Positions 22,313 to 33,219 of a stretch of 64,000 nucleotides of DNA are shown in pieces. Within the stretch, counting starts at the first letter, position 1. Each line of letters starts with the position of its first letter. The position numbers and the translations under genes were made by a program. The DNA is from Rhizomys pruinosus (lineage: Eukaryota > Chordata > Mammalia > Rodentia > Spalacidae). Where the stretch lies: the NCBI GenBank assembly GCA_009823505.1, contig VZQC01006355.1, forward strand, positions 536,291 through 600,290. The letters run 5' to 3'. The notes under the pieces were generated by a model that was given only the letters and a program-made list of their open reading frames with translations, made no database searches and was not told the DNA's origin.

Positions 22313-22600
22313 AGGCTGAAGAGGGTACTTTGTGGGATTATTACAAGTACATTCAGGGACCATGCCAAAGGGTTCAAATCCACAAAAATCAGTTTATTCA
22401 TTGCAAAAGGTAGCTTATATAGGTTTGGGCCAGGTAGCCTGACATCACCTACCAGTATCCAGTGCCAGACCTCCACATCAGGCACCATCACAGCGTGTGG
22501 GTGTACCCAGAAAGGGACATGCAGATTAACAGGTTAGGTCATGGTTCCAAGCACTTGCATGTGTAGCCTGAATCCAGGACTGCTGTTCCATGTCTCCCCC
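22305..22600 (-). mobile_element. LTR-like fragment A (antisense)
   Basis: Read in reverse complement it has the LTR order: tgatgtca (CRE-like), a TATA-like box (cctatataagc), then AATAAA about 20 bp later. A diverged second copy is at 31925-32230. Family not assigned. Confidence 0.5.
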
Positions 22601-23235
22601 TTCTGCTTTTGCCTCCAGAAGCTCAGAGAGCATGATAGAAGTAAATTTCCTTTCTCTGTCCTGAATGAAAAAGCACTATTCTGCAAAAGCACTAAGACTA
22701 ATCAATGCCTGTGTAAAAACCAAATACGGGGTAAACTAATTAGTAAACATAAGCAATAAACATAGGCAATATCCATGTGAGCCCAACTAGCAAGCCTCTG
22801 TGTCCAATTCTTGTATAACCCAGGGTCCCCAAGTATGGTTGGAGAGGTTTGTGTACACAAACATGCTGATCATATAAAAGTTCAGTCTGTTTTTGCTGTG
22901 ATTTCACAATTCACCCCCCTCCTTCTTTGGCTCTTACAAACTGATGCACCACCCTCTGCCATGAGAATCCCTGGAACTTAGAGGGGAGGGTGAGAGACAG
23001 GAATAGGACAATCCGTTTTTTCTCTGAGGTGACCCATCAAACTCTTGGGTCTGTCCAAGTTCTGTTTTTAATGGACTGGAGTTTCATTTAGAAGTCTCCT
23101 TTTAATTTTACTAATAAAACACAAATAATAAGAAACACAAATATTAACCATTTCTGCTGTGGGCACAAGCATATATGCTTGGATGGTATCTTAGTAGGGA
23201 CATCACAGCTCTTTAACAAAAGGATGGGAATAGCT
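22601..23235. other. Unassigned sequence
   Basis: No gene or clear repeat. A 'catataaaag' word at 22875 and the block 22915-22950 look LTR- or L1-3'-derived. Poly-T (23238-23274) with a single N at 23275 closes it. Confidence 0.4.
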
Positions 23236-23240
23236 TTCTT

Positions 23241-23274
<34 letters not shown>

Positions 23275-23492
23275 NTGCATTAATATACTTTGCCTAAGTG
23301 CATAGCCCAAGGACTTTAGTATTATATTTGGTTCTGAAAGAGTATAATCCTTTTCACAGTTCTTAGGATCTGCTTTTCAGGCTTTTTAATAGTTAGGATA
23401 TGAATTTCCACTTATATAGTTGCTAGAAAGAAAGAAAATTTTATTATTGAGCATTCAACTCTCCGTTGACTGCAGGTGACCCTATCCTCTTT

Positions 23493-23701
23493 CTCTTTTT
23501 GTATGTGTATGAGTGTACTGTCTACATATGGGTGGGTGCACTTATGTCGTGCAATGCTGTGGAGATCAGAAGAGGGTGTTGGATTCCCCTGGAACTGGAG
23601 TTTAAGACAGTTCTTAGCCGCCATGTGGGTTCTGGGAATCGAACCTAACTCTTCTGTGAGAGCAGTTGGTGCTCTTAACTGCTGAGCCATGTCTCCAGCC
23701 C
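23493..23701 (-). mobile_element. B2-type SINE
   Basis: Antisense copy from 'tttttgtatgtgtatgagtg' to 'gctgagccatgtctccagcccc'. Imperfect flanking repeat (ccctatcctct / ccctactctct). Confidence 0.85.
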
Positions 23702-24164
23702 CAACCCTACTCTCTTAATCAAGGCCAAGATCTAAGGTTTTTATGGCTGTTTAACCCTATTTCATATAACTTTATGCCCAATATGTGGAGGGACAATTTT
23801 TCAGGCTTTAAAAGAAATATATTGACAATGTATCTTTTGGTTATACTTTTTGAGTGCTTAAGTCTACACACTTAGCCAGGATTAACCAAACTTTGCTTTC
23901 TCAAGGTCATTTGAGGTTCTGGTCTTCAGGGGGCACTCAGGTTTTTTGGGCATTGGGGAGCACCTGGCTCCTTCTGGCCATGCTTAACCAGTTCCATCTA
24001 CTGAGGACAAGGTTAGGTCTGGCTAGACCAGGCTTCCCTTTGAACACAAAGTGACTTTCCCCTATATTGAGCTTCCTCTTTATAGACTGGACACTGGCTA
24101 GGGTTCTGTTGGTGGATCTCTGAGATCTCCCTGCACAAGAAGCCTGGTGACTCATGAATATAGA

Positions 24165-24322
24165 ACATTTTTTTTGTCTTTTCGAGACAGGGTCTCCCTG
24201 TAGCCCTAGCTGTCCTGGAACTCACTCTGTAGACCAGGCTCGTCTTGAACTCACAAAGATCCACCGCCTGCCTCTGCATCCCAAGTGCTAGGATTAAAGG
24301 TGTGCACCACCACACTCAGCTT
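24165..24322 (-). mobile_element. B1 SINE
   Basis: Antisense full-length B1: 'tttcgagacagggtctccc' to 'gtgtgcaccaccacactcagc'. Confidence 0.9.
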
Positions 24323-24329
24323 CAATTGC

Positions 24330-25100
24330 AGAACATTTTAAGAGATACCCCCATATAAAATTCCCTGGGTCCAATTGACTTCAGAGGGCAAGGAACAAAA
24401 GTTTCCCTTAAATCCCTTGGGCAAATTGGTATGGGCATTAAGTCTCCGAAAAAGTTAAGTTATACCAATCTGGTACTTTTAATTACTGTATCATATTTAG
24501 ATAAAGCTTGAAGAAAAGCCCAAGAAGCCTTGCATAAACATTGACTGGAAGAAATTTAACACCATAGGATAAGCAGGCAAAGCCTATAAGAGAAATGAAA
24601 ACAATTTTAAGCATATCTTAAATATAAATGATTTACTATAAGCATAAGTAGTCTCTTTACTTTCCCAAACCTCATATCCTGGTTTGTAGTTTTCCAGTAA
24701 CAGGGAACATACCTGTTGACCAGAATTAAGCTGAAAAAATTTACCAAGTCCAACCAAACTGTCTCCTTCTGGGGTGCATGCCACTAGTTCAGGGAAGTAA
24801 ACCTAGCTTTTCTTGAGTAGAGTTATCTTGAAATGGGCAGAACAGATATCAAAGGTTACACTTTCATAATAGATAGAGATGAAAAAATATCTTTCAGTAG
24901 TCAAAGGTAACCCATTACTTGTCTATGTGCCTTTACTCTGAATTTACAACTGGAAGTCCAGTACAAGCCAGGAATGTCCCCAAACCAACCACAACCCTGT
25001 GTGGATATAATCCCATTTAGACCCTTAGTAGACTGGCTTTAATGTTTATACTATTCCAATATAGAAACATTTATCCACTCCAATCCAGTACAAGTATCTT
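24330..25100. other. Unassigned AT-rich sequence, possibly ERV-internal
   Basis: No open frame above about 70 codons and no motif. It may be the diverged 5' part of the ERV-like segment that becomes recognisable at 25590. Confidence 0.35.
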
Positions 25101-25104
25101 ATTT

Positions 25105-25260
25105 TCTTTTCTTTTAAAAAAATTTTTTTATTATTTATTTTTGTATGTGTATGAATGTATTGTCTGCATGCAGGTCTGTGCACCCGTGTTGTGCAATGCC
25201 ACGGAGGTCAGAAGAGGGTCTCGGATTCCCCTAGAACTGGAGTTCTCCGGGAATTGGAAA
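25105..25260 (-). mobile_element. B2-type SINE, truncated
   Basis: Antisense 3' two-thirds of the element (poly-T/A start, 'gtatgtgtatgaatgtattgtctgcatgcagg') ending abruptly after the first half of the 17-bp tandem pair. The tRNA-like head is missing. Confidence 0.85.
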
Positions 25261-25439
25261 AGACTTGTATGTTCCCACAGGTCAAAACATCATCAACTTA
25301 ATGGCTGAGAAAGAAAAGATACAGCTTTGCATTGTGCAGGATGTACCAAGAGATACCAGCAGAGAAGCTGGCCCATCTGAACATTAAAAGGAACAAAAGC
25401 CTCAGACTGCCTGAGCCACAAGGCACCAAACATCTCTGT

Positions 25440-25503
25440 GGATTATAATTATAATTATAAATTGTAAATTATAAATTGTAATTATAAATTACAGATTATA
25501 ATG
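25440..25503. repeat. AT-rich (ATAATTATAAATTG)n repeat
   Basis: Words ataattata and aaattgtaaattat alternate; partly self-complementary. Confidence 0.8.
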
Positions 25504-25589
25504 TGTACTAATGAAGTTTACCTTCCAGGTGCTACAAAGTTTTAATATGAGAGAATTTCCTACCTCTCCCTTTTATAGGAAAAAGAAAA

Positions 25590-26994
25590 AAAAAAAACAT
25601 GATGGTAATGAAGTCATTCCCTAACTGTAAATTAGAGCCAAATGTTATAGCAGTAACTTCTCATAAAACAGGTATAACTACTTTCTTTTTGGTAATGACT
25701 ACTTTCTTTAATTGACTGATAGACATAAGAACTGTGAAAAGATAATTCTCTATTTAAAGCCAAATATAATAGTAAAGTCTTTATAAACCGTGTAATTAAG
25801 CAAAATATATTAATGCAAGAGAGCTCTGATATCAGCAATGGGTGATTCTGCCAAGGAGATGTTGGCCAGGGGATCCAAGCTCCCAAAAGATAAAGGCCTT
25901 TTGCCAAAAACTGTGATACCTGCAAGAAGAGTGGCAGTAAGGCTCTGCTGTCGAAGACCTGGTGTAAGCATTGGAAAGATGTTTTGAGACCTCACTTGCC
26001 AATGTACAGTTGGCCTCTGGAATGCCAGAGAGCGTTACTAAAGGCCACCCAATCAATGAAGCAAATATTGGTCTCCTTGAGTCAAGCAGGACTCCTTTGT
26101 CAGCATCAGCTACACCTCACCTGCCTGGAAATACTGTACAGCCAGTGGCAGCCATATGTCTGTATACCCCAAATCTAATTAGCTATTAGCTCTCTCCTTG
26201 GAGGAATAATTCATGGCCGATGCCACAAGCCCATATCCTCTAGTGGTTAGGAGATGTTATAAGCCACAATGGGAACTTGTCATCTTTTACAGAAAAGCTA
26301 CAGTTCATGGATTAGCACACCATCCAAACATCATCTGTGTCTATGCCCACAATGTAACTGACCATAATAATTAGTACTGTCTAAATGCCTGTATTTCTAA
26401 ATGCCTCTATTTCTAATTGCTTGTGCTTCATTAGTAGGATTAAAAAGATATGCCTGGATAAACTGCCAACTCATGAAAGGAAACAGCCTGAACTGATCAG
26501 AGTCCAAAATAACATCTCCAGAGAAAGTAGACTGTTTTGCTTCTCACCCACTTGTGACCCTTTCCCAAAGCCCAGGGAACAACCTGCGGAAGAGGGGGTG
26601 TGGTAGAATGTAAGGGCTGCAGAGATTGGGGTGAATTGTGAAATTACAGCAATATAGACTGGACTCTTACTTGATCAACATGCTTGTACATGCAAGCCCC
26701 TCCAGCTGGACAATGGGAACCCTGGGCTGTATAAGTTTGGGCAAAGCTTCTTGCAAATTGGTTTTACATGAAGGTTGCTTGTATTTATTACTTATTACTT
26801 ATTATCACCTCATGGTTAGTTTTTTGAGCACAAATTTGTTTTAGTGTAAAAGATGAAAATCTTAGGTCTGGCCTACCTCTACCCAGCACTCAAGACAGGT
26901 TTGAGCAATAGTGTATTTAAGAACAGCTTCCTTTATAGTTGCCAACCTCTCCCATAGGCTTGTCTGCCTCTCAAAAAATAAAAAAAGGGGGAGA
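25590..26994 (+). mobile_element. ERV-like internal segment A
   Basis: Diverged retroelement sequence without intact frames. It is related to 33220-34825: shared blocks include 'aaggagatgttg', 'gatgccagagagtgttact' (gaatgccagagagcgttact here), 'gtctccttgagtcaagca', 'ctgcctggaaatactgt' and 'gagaaagtagactgttttgc'. It ends in a purine tract aaaaaagggggaga (26981-26994) directly before an LTR, the expected polypurine tract. Confidence 0.6.
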
Positions 26995-27292
26995 TGTAGG
27001 AAGATCCAGTTAGAATTGGGGACTAGTTATCAGCTAGTATCCCTCAGGGCACTGTGTGGCCAAGAGTCTGACCCCACCCCAAGGAAGAGCAAACAATGTG
27101 GCCTACGTGCCTGATGCTGGGTGGGGCAATGGTATGCAGTGGCGAGGAGTTGGGCGGCCTATGATTGGCTCTGGGAACTGATGTCATTTGGTTTATAAAA
27201 GCAGGCTGTAGCAAGGAATAAATTTGAGTTTCCCAGTAACATCATCATGGAATTCCTGGCTGTCATTTTTTATTAATTATTGCGGGCATACA
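26995..27292 (+). mobile_element. LTR (3' LTR of segment A)
   Basis: Starts TGTAGG right after the polypurine tract. Contains ATTGG (inverted CCAAT) at about 27161, TGATGTCA (CRE-like) at 27180, TATAAAA at 27194-27200 and AATAAA at 27217-27222. The right end (...gcataca, 27292) is an estimate. No matching 5' LTR was found in sense orientation. Class II-like is a guess from the polypurine tract. Confidence 0.55.
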
Positions 27293-27670
27293 GGCCAAGG
27301 CAGGCCTGCATTTCATTCGGGTGGCCAGTGGGTTGGAAAGAGGTCCCCATGTGGACCACCAATCTGGGTAGCTGGTGTTGTGAGTGGACATAGGCTGAAG
27401 ATAGGCCAACAGCCATCAGCCTGGAAATTCCCGTCCAGGGTACAGCAGTCTCTGGGCAGGTGGGAACTCATGGCCAAGAGTGGAACATGGGTCTCATGAT
27501 TCCAGGCTAAGGGCCTGAATTGGAAATAGGCTCAGGCTGGGCTACGGGAAGTAGCTGGCTGGTCTCTGTGCCAGAGGTCAGTTCCCTACAGCAGCTGCTG
27601 GCAGGTGCTGTGTCCCCATCCCCTTAGCAGGGCCTTGTGGTCCCTGTTTGGTACAAAAGAAAGCTTCCTA
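27293..27670. other. Unassigned sequence
   Basis: GC-richer than its surroundings; no gene motif. It could be retroelement sequence beyond the LTR. Confidence 0.35.

Positions 27671-27672
<2 letters not shown>

Positions 27673-27710
<38 letters not shown>
27673..27710. repeat. (CA)n microsatellite
   Basis: About 18 CA dinucleotides. Confidence 0.95.
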
Positions 27711-27711
<1 letters not shown>

Positions 27712-28010
27712 CATTAAAGGGACCAGGTTGTTAGGCTGGCTTTTGAGGAGAAAATCGCATTATTAAAAGACAAAGTAGTTCCTAAGATCAGACTCAGGCT
27801 GCTTCCATCCCTGGAGGCAAGTGGCTCTGCTGGCCCAGGCATCCCAATGACCAATCTCCATAAAGTGCTTCAAGAAAAGCTGCCCCAGGTCACTGGGTTT
27901 AGGAATGCATTAGAATAAATTTTGTTGCCTAGGACATATAAGCACGCATATATTTATTTACTTAAAGATGTTTAAGGTACCTGGGTTTCTAAAGAAAAAT
28001 ATATTTTGGG

Positions 28011-28251
28011 GGCTGGAGAGATGGCCTAGCAGTTAAGAGCACCGACGCTCTTGCAGAGGACCCGGGTTCGATCCCCAGCACCCACATGGCGGCCAAGAAC
28101 CGTCTGAAACTCCAATTCCAGGAGAACTCCAGTTCCAGGGGAATCTGACACCCTCTTCTGACCTCCGCGGCACTGCACGACACGGGTGCACACACTTGCA
28201 TGCAGACTGTACATTCATACACATTACAGAAATAAATAATAAAAAAAAAAA
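28011..28251 (+). mobile_element. B2-type SINE (17-bp duplication subfamily)
   Basis: Full sense copy with intact B box GGTTCGATCCC at 28065-28075 and the internal 17-bp duplication. Its 3' third is identical to that of the B2 at 29357 (see duplication). Confidence 0.92.
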
Positions 28252-28634
28252 GAAAAATATATTTTGATTAGGCACACCAGGATGAAATTTAAACTAATAG
28301 TTTTGGAGCACAAAAATGAAGAAAAAGCTTAAGTGGCCATAGCTTAAAATCATCTTGAGACAAAGTACACCTGAAGAAAATATAATTATGTGTTATCTCT
28401 CTGTATGGAAATATGTTAGATCTTAGCACCTGGAAACATTAAAAAAATAACATTATAAAGAAATTTTTTAAAAGACATGAATTAAAGCCAGGCGTGGTGG
28501 CGCACGCCTTTAATCCTAGCACTTGGGAGGCAGAGGCAGGCGGATCTTTGTGAGTTCAAGGCCAGCCTGGTCTACAGAGTGAGTTCCAGGACAGCTGGGG
28601 CTACAGGGAGACCCTGTCTCGAAAAGACCAAAAA
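28170..28634 (+). repeat. Segmental duplication, copy 1
   Basis: From the B2 3' part through unique sequence into a B1, this segment recurs 1329 bp downstream (29499-29963) with one difference seen (g28252 versus t29581). The second copy ends exactly at an assembly gap. Confidence 0.9.
28487..28634 (+). mobile_element. B1 SINE
   Basis: Sense consensus-like B1 (gccaggcgtggtggcgcacg start, gagaccctgtctcg end) with a long A/CA-rich tail to about 28668. Confidence 0.95.
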
Positions 28635-28669
28635 AAAACACAAAAAAACCAAAAACACACACAAAAAAT

Positions 28670-29098
28670 AAAAGACATGAATTAAAATGTAAAGGATAAT
28701 GGAACACTGTGACTTGATATTAATCAATGTAAGACTCTGAAATAGTTCCTTTTAGAAATAAGTAAATGTACCATATCAAAGATGTCAAAATCTAAAATAA
28801 TCCCTTAAAAATAGGTAAATGTTATGTAAACAAAGTTAAAATCCAAAATAGTCATCTTTAAAATCCACTCTCTATATCATACAAGAAGTTTAAATGCAAA
28901 ATAATTCTATCAAAAACAGGTCAAAACAATGGTAAACCTTTAAAGTTTTATAGTAGAAACAGTACTGCCTAGTTTAATTTGCCATAAAAATGCATTACAT
29001 CTGTTACATGGCACAGGAGACTGTGTTAGACTTTTCTGTCATTTTATAATGTCATTTAGAATCTAAGATGAAAGCCAAAACAAGCTGCAAGAAGGGCT
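28670..29098. other. Unassigned AT-rich sequence
   Basis: Includes repeated words such as aaaatctaaaata and aggtaaatgt, suggesting weak internal repetition. No gene. Confidence 0.4.
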
Positions 29099-29360
29099 AG
29101 AACATATGATTACAGGACCCTATGAAAGACTGCAGAGGCTAGAACATATGATTACAGGACCCTACGAAAGACTGCAGAGGCTAGAACATATGATTACAGG
29201 ACCCTATGAAAGATGGCAGAGAAGGCTAGAGCATATGATTACAGGACCCTACGAAAGACTGCAGAGAAGGCTAGAACATATGATTACAGGACCCTATGAA
29301 AGACGGCAGAGGCTAGAACATATGATTACAGGATCCTACAAAAGACTGCAGAGAAGGCTA
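29099..29360. repeat. 42/45-bp minisatellite, 6 copies
   Basis: The unit contains agaacatatgattacagg and accctatgaaagactgcag. Starts lie at 29099, 29141, 29183, 29228, 29273 and 29315. The 45-bp form has an extra gaa. All periods are multiples of three, so one frame stays open and repeats a 14-residue peptide; this is a repeat artefact. The array runs straight into a B2. Confidence 0.93.
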
Positions 29361-29580
29361 GAGAGATGGCCTTGTGGTTAAGAGTGCCAATTGCTCTTGT
29401 AGAGGACCCAGGTTCAATCCCCAGCATCTGCATGGCAGCTGAAAACCGTCTTTAACTCCAGTTCCAAGGGAATCTGACACCCTCTTCTGACCTCCACGGC
29501 ATTTCACCACACGGGTGCACAAACTTGCATGCAGACTGTACATTCATACACATTACAGAAATAAATAATAAAAAAAAAAA
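29357..29580 (+). mobile_element. B2-type SINE
   Basis: Sense copy with a diverged head and without the 17-bp duplication; its 3' end from about 29523 is identical to the copy at 28011. This is consistent with a recombinant element. Confidence 0.88.
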
Positions 29581-29963
29581 TAAAAATATATTTTGATTAG
29601 GCACACCAGGATGAAATTTAAACTAATAGTTTTGGAGCACAAAAATGAAGAAAAAGCTTAAGTGGCCATAGCTTAAAATCATCTTGAGACAAAGTACACC
29701 TGAAGAAAATATAATTATGTGTTATCTCTCTGTATGGAAATATGTTAGATCTTAGCACCTGGAAACATTAAAAAAATAACATTATAAAGAAATTTTTTAA
29801 AAGACATGAATTAAAGCCAGGCGTGGTGGCGCACGCCTTTAATCCTAGCACTTGGGAGGCAGAGGCAGGCGGATCTTTGTGAGTTCAAGGCCAGCCTGGT
29901 CTACAGAGTGAGTTCCAGGACAGCTGGGGCTACAGGGAGACCCTGTCTCGAAAAGACCAAAAA
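29499..29963 (+). repeat. Segmental duplication, copy 2 (abuts gap)
   Basis: Second copy of 28170-28634 at a constant offset of 1329 bp, ending at the first N of the gap. Confidence 0.9.
29816..29963 (+). mobile_element. B1 SINE, cut by gap
   Basis: Same B1 as 28487-28634, within the duplicated segment. Confidence 0.93.
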
Positions 29964-30865
29964 NNNNNNNNNNNNNNNNNNNNNNNNNNNNNNNNNNNNN
30001 NNNNNNNNNNNNNNNNNNNNNNNNNNNNNNNNNNNNNNNNNNNNNNNNNNNNNNNNNNNNNNNNNNNNNNNNNNNNNNNNNNNNNNNNNNNNNNNNNNNN
30101 NNNNNNNNNNNNNNNNNNNNNNNNNNNNNNNNNNNNNNNNNNNNNNNNNNNNNNNNNNNNNNNNNNNNNNNNNNNNNNNNNNNNNNNNNNNNNNNNNNNN
30201 NNNNNNNNNNNNNNNNNNNNNNNNNNNNNNNNNNNNNNNNNNNNNNNNNNNNNNNNNNNNNNNNNNNNNNNNNNNNNNNNNNNNNNNNNNNNNNNNNNNN
30301 NNNNNNNNNNNNNNNNNNNNNNNNNNNNNNNNNNNNNNNNNNNNNNNNNNNNNNNNNNNNNNNNNNNNNNNNNNNNNNNNNNNNNNNNNNNNNNNNNNNN
30401 NNNNNNNNNNNNNNNNNNNNNNNNNNNNNNNNNNNNNNNNNNNNNNNNNNNNNNNNNNNNNNNNNNNNNNNNNNNNNNNNNNNNNNNNNNNNNNNNNNNN
30501 NNNNNNNNNNNNNNNNNNNNNNNNNNNNNNNNNNNNNNNNNNNNNNNNNNNNNNNNNNNNNNNNNNNNNNNNNNNNNNNNNNNNNNNNNNNNNNNNNNNN
30601 NNNNNNNNNNNNNNNNNNNNNNNNNNNNNNNNNNNNNNNNNNNNNNNNNNNNNNNNNNNNNNNNNNNNNNNNNNNNNNNNNNNNNNNNNNNNNNNNNNNN
30701 NNNNNNNNNNNNNNNNNNNNNNNNNNNNNNNNNNNNNNNNNNNNNNNNNNNNNNNNNNNNNNNNNNNNNNNNNNNNNNNNNNNNNNNNNNNNNNNNNNNN
30801 NNNNNNNNNNNNNNNNNNNNNNNNNNNNNNNNNNNNNNNNNNNNNNNNNNNNNNNNNNNNNNNNN
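29964..30865. other. Assembly gap (902 N)
   Basis: Run of N. Open frames drawn across it are meaningless. Confidence 0.99.
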
Positions 30866-31195
30866 CCCCCCCCCCCGCCCCTCCCAAGTTCATGCAGTCT
30901 GCCATACAGGTCCTGTTTCTCCTTCTGAGTCTTTTCAAAGTTTTTCAAAGCAGAGGATTATTATTTGGGGGGAGGGGAGAGAACGCTACTGCTTTAGTCA
31001 GTTCACTGTCCCAGTACATCTACACAATGCAGTTCTATGGAGCGGTAAGGAAAGATGACATCATGAACCTCCTTGCAGGTAAATGGATGGAACTAGAAGA
31101 TATTATAATGCTAAGTGAGGTAACACAGTCCCAGAAAAACAAAGGACGGATGGTATCCCTCATTTGTGGATGCTAGCATCGAATGACATGATTTT
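30866..31195 (+). mobile_element. L1 3' fragments
   Basis: 31015-31195 encodes the last part of L1 ORF2 (VRKDDIMN, KWMELEDI) in sense. 30866-31010 starts with a C-run and shares words with 62740-62880 (ttcatgcagtctgcca, 'tcagtcttttcaaa', 'cagtcagttc'), a second L1-related sequence. Confidence 0.65.
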
Positions 31196-31371
31196 AGTAC
31201 ATGTGTGACCTACATAAACGCATATGGTGAAACAATACTGATCAGAGGGAACAGCAGTAACAAAAGAAAGTCTTTTTCTTTGTTTGGGATTAAACAGCTC
31301 TAGCCAAACCGATTTTGCCAGAGTGCTGGAGGCTTTCTCTGAGGCTAGATAAAATTATTTAAAAGCCCTAA

Positions 31372-31530
31372 TCTTTTTTTGTTTTTGTTTTTGTTTTTGA
31401 GGCAGTGTCTCCTTATAGCCCCAGCTGGCCTGGAACTTACTCTGTAGACCAGCCTGGCCTTGAACTTGCAGAGATCCACTTGCCTTTGCCTCCAGAGTGC
31501 TAGGATTAAAGGTGTGTGCCCCCACGCCCA
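31372..31530 (-). mobile_element. B1 SINE
   Basis: Antisense B1 with (TTTTTG)n tail at its left. Confidence 0.88.
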
Positions 31531-31632
31531 GCTTAAAGACGGTTCTTAGCCACCATGTGGGTGCTGGGAATTGAACCCGGGTCCTCTGCAAGAGCAGTAG
31601 GTGCTCTTAATTGCTGAGCCATCTCTCCAGCA
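31531..31632 (-). mobile_element. B2-type SINE, 5' part
   Basis: Antisense head part: 'gacggttcttagccaccatgtg' to 'gctgagccatctctccagc'. Directly adjoins the B1; the same B1+B2 junction type occurs at 38000-38250. Confidence 0.85.
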
Positions 31633-31924
31633 AAGCCTTAGTTTTAAACATGGGGCTGTGAGACTGATGGTCCCAGGGCTAAACACCTGCCAGTGCTAAT
31701 GGCCTCATGGTGACACTGGCAGAGTAGTTACAAGGAAGAAGAAAAGACTAGTAGCAGAGGGCCAGGGGAACACTGGAAGACAATGTCCCAAAGTTTGCTC
31801 AGTCTAGGAAAGACAGGTTTCCTAGAAGATAGGACCCCCCATTTCTGCAGGGGTTCATGTACCTGGACTTTCCAGATTGCTTCAGGTGTCCCTGTTTGAA
31901 GGTACTGTTGTGGGGCTGTTGACC

Positions 31925-32230
31925 CCATGGTTGGACAGGCTGAAGAGGGTATTGCGTGGGATTACTTACAAGTACATCCCAGGGACCACGTCAGAGGGTG
32001 CAAATCCATTCATCCTATGCAACGGGCAGCTTATTAGGTTTGGGCTGGGTAGCGTGACATCACCTCCCAGCAGCCAATGCGAGGCATCCACATCATCACG
32101 CACCATCCCAGCTTGTGGGGTATACTCAGAAAGGGCCACGTAGAGAAACAAGTCAGCTCGTGCTGCCAAGTGCGTGCTAGCCTGCACATGCACAGTGTAA
32201 CCCGACAAGGATGGCTGTCCCTCAGACCAC
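31925..32230 (-). mobile_element. LTR-like fragment B (antisense)
   Basis: Related to 22305-22600: shared 'ggacaggctgaagagggta', 'tgggattactta', 'caagtacat', 'gacatcacc', 'actcagaaaggg'. In reverse complement it has ATTGGC, TGATGTCA and a degenerate TATA. Confidence 0.5.
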
Positions 32231-32284
32231 ATCTCAAAAACACAAAAACAAACCAAACCAAAATACAAAGAAACAAATAAAAAA

Positions 32285-32430
32285 ACAAACAAAGTTGGGC
32301 ATCGTGGCATGCACTTGTAAACCCAGTGGTGGTGGGGCAGAGAGAGCTGGATCCTGAGGATTGCTCACCTAAACCCCAAGTCAGCATAGCTGAAATGGTG
32401 AGCTCCAGGTTCAGTGAGGGACCCTCTCTT
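32285..32430 (+). mobile_element. B4-type SINE fragment
   Basis: Sense B1-like middle: 'gggcatcgtggcatgcac', 'caccta' and 'caggttcagtgagggacc'. Interrupted by the following B2. Confidence 0.6.
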
Positions 32431-32445
32431 GAAAATTAAGATGGA

Positions 32446-32701
32446 GGGCTGGAGAGATGGCCTAGCGGTTAAGAGCGCCGACCGCTCTTGCAGAGGACCC
32501 GGGTTCGATCCCCAGCACCCACATGGCGGCTGACAACCATCTGAAACTCCAATTCCAGGAGAACTCCAGTTCCAGGGGAATCCGAGACCCTCTTCTGACC
32601 TCCGCGGCATTGCACGACACGGGTGCACAGACTTGCATGCAGACAGTACATTCGTACACATACAGAAATAAATAAAATTAATAAAAAAAATTAAAAAAAA
32701 A
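32446..32701 (+). mobile_element. B2-type SINE (17-bp duplication subfamily)
   Basis: Full sense copy, B box GGTTCGATCCC at 32502-32512, internal 17-bp duplication, A-rich tail. Target-site duplication gaaaattaagatgga at 32431-32445 and 32702-32716. Confidence 0.96.
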
Positions 32702-32822
32702 GAAAATTAAGATGGAGAAGCAGTTGAGGAAGACATCTGACTCAACCTTTTGCCTCCACACATGGCCACACAGTTGAGTACTCCCTGCCCTTATGTGTAA
32801 ACATAAACCCTCCCAGAGATGG

Positions 32823-33190
32823 TGTTAGGTCGGGGTTCAGGATGAAAAGCCAAGATGGCATAGACCAGAAGGCCCCTCCCTTCTTTTTCTGGGTCGAGAG
32901 CTTGCATTTGCCCAAGAAAATCACCAGATGGAGTTCCAGATTCCCATGAGACCCCTGGATCTGAGACCACCTTCAGACCCCTGACCTGGCCTAATTGGCC
33001 AGATTCTAACACATCACCATCTCCCCTCCCCTGACCTATAAAAGGCCCTCACCCTTCCCAAACTCATGCTTTCTCAGGATCTTTCACCCCAAAGGGCCAC
33101 GGGTTCGCCCAAGAGAGCATATTTCCCAGAATAAAAGCCTGCCTTTGTTTACTTTTCATTCAGACTGATTCGGCCTTTCTCTCAGCATCA
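32823..33190 (+). mobile_element. Solo LTR-like element
   Basis: Starts TGTTAGG and ends near ...CATCA (estimated). TATAAAAGG at 33037-33045 is followed 85-95 bp later by AATAAAAG at 33130. This spacing fits a class I-type LTR with R between them. No internal region adjoins it that clearly belongs to it. Confidence 0.55.
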
Positions 33191-33219
33191 GAAACCTCTT
33201 AGATGGTCCTTTTAAAAAG

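Noticed and set aside
28011..28090. tRNA gene (A and B box with tRNA-like head)
   Set aside because: It is the tRNA-derived head of a B2 SINE with A-rich tail and dispersed copies; no tRNA cloverleaf end is present. The same applies to the other B2 copies.
29845..31176. Frames of 345-422 codons
   Set aside because: They run through the 902-base N gap; ends are B1 and L1 sequence.
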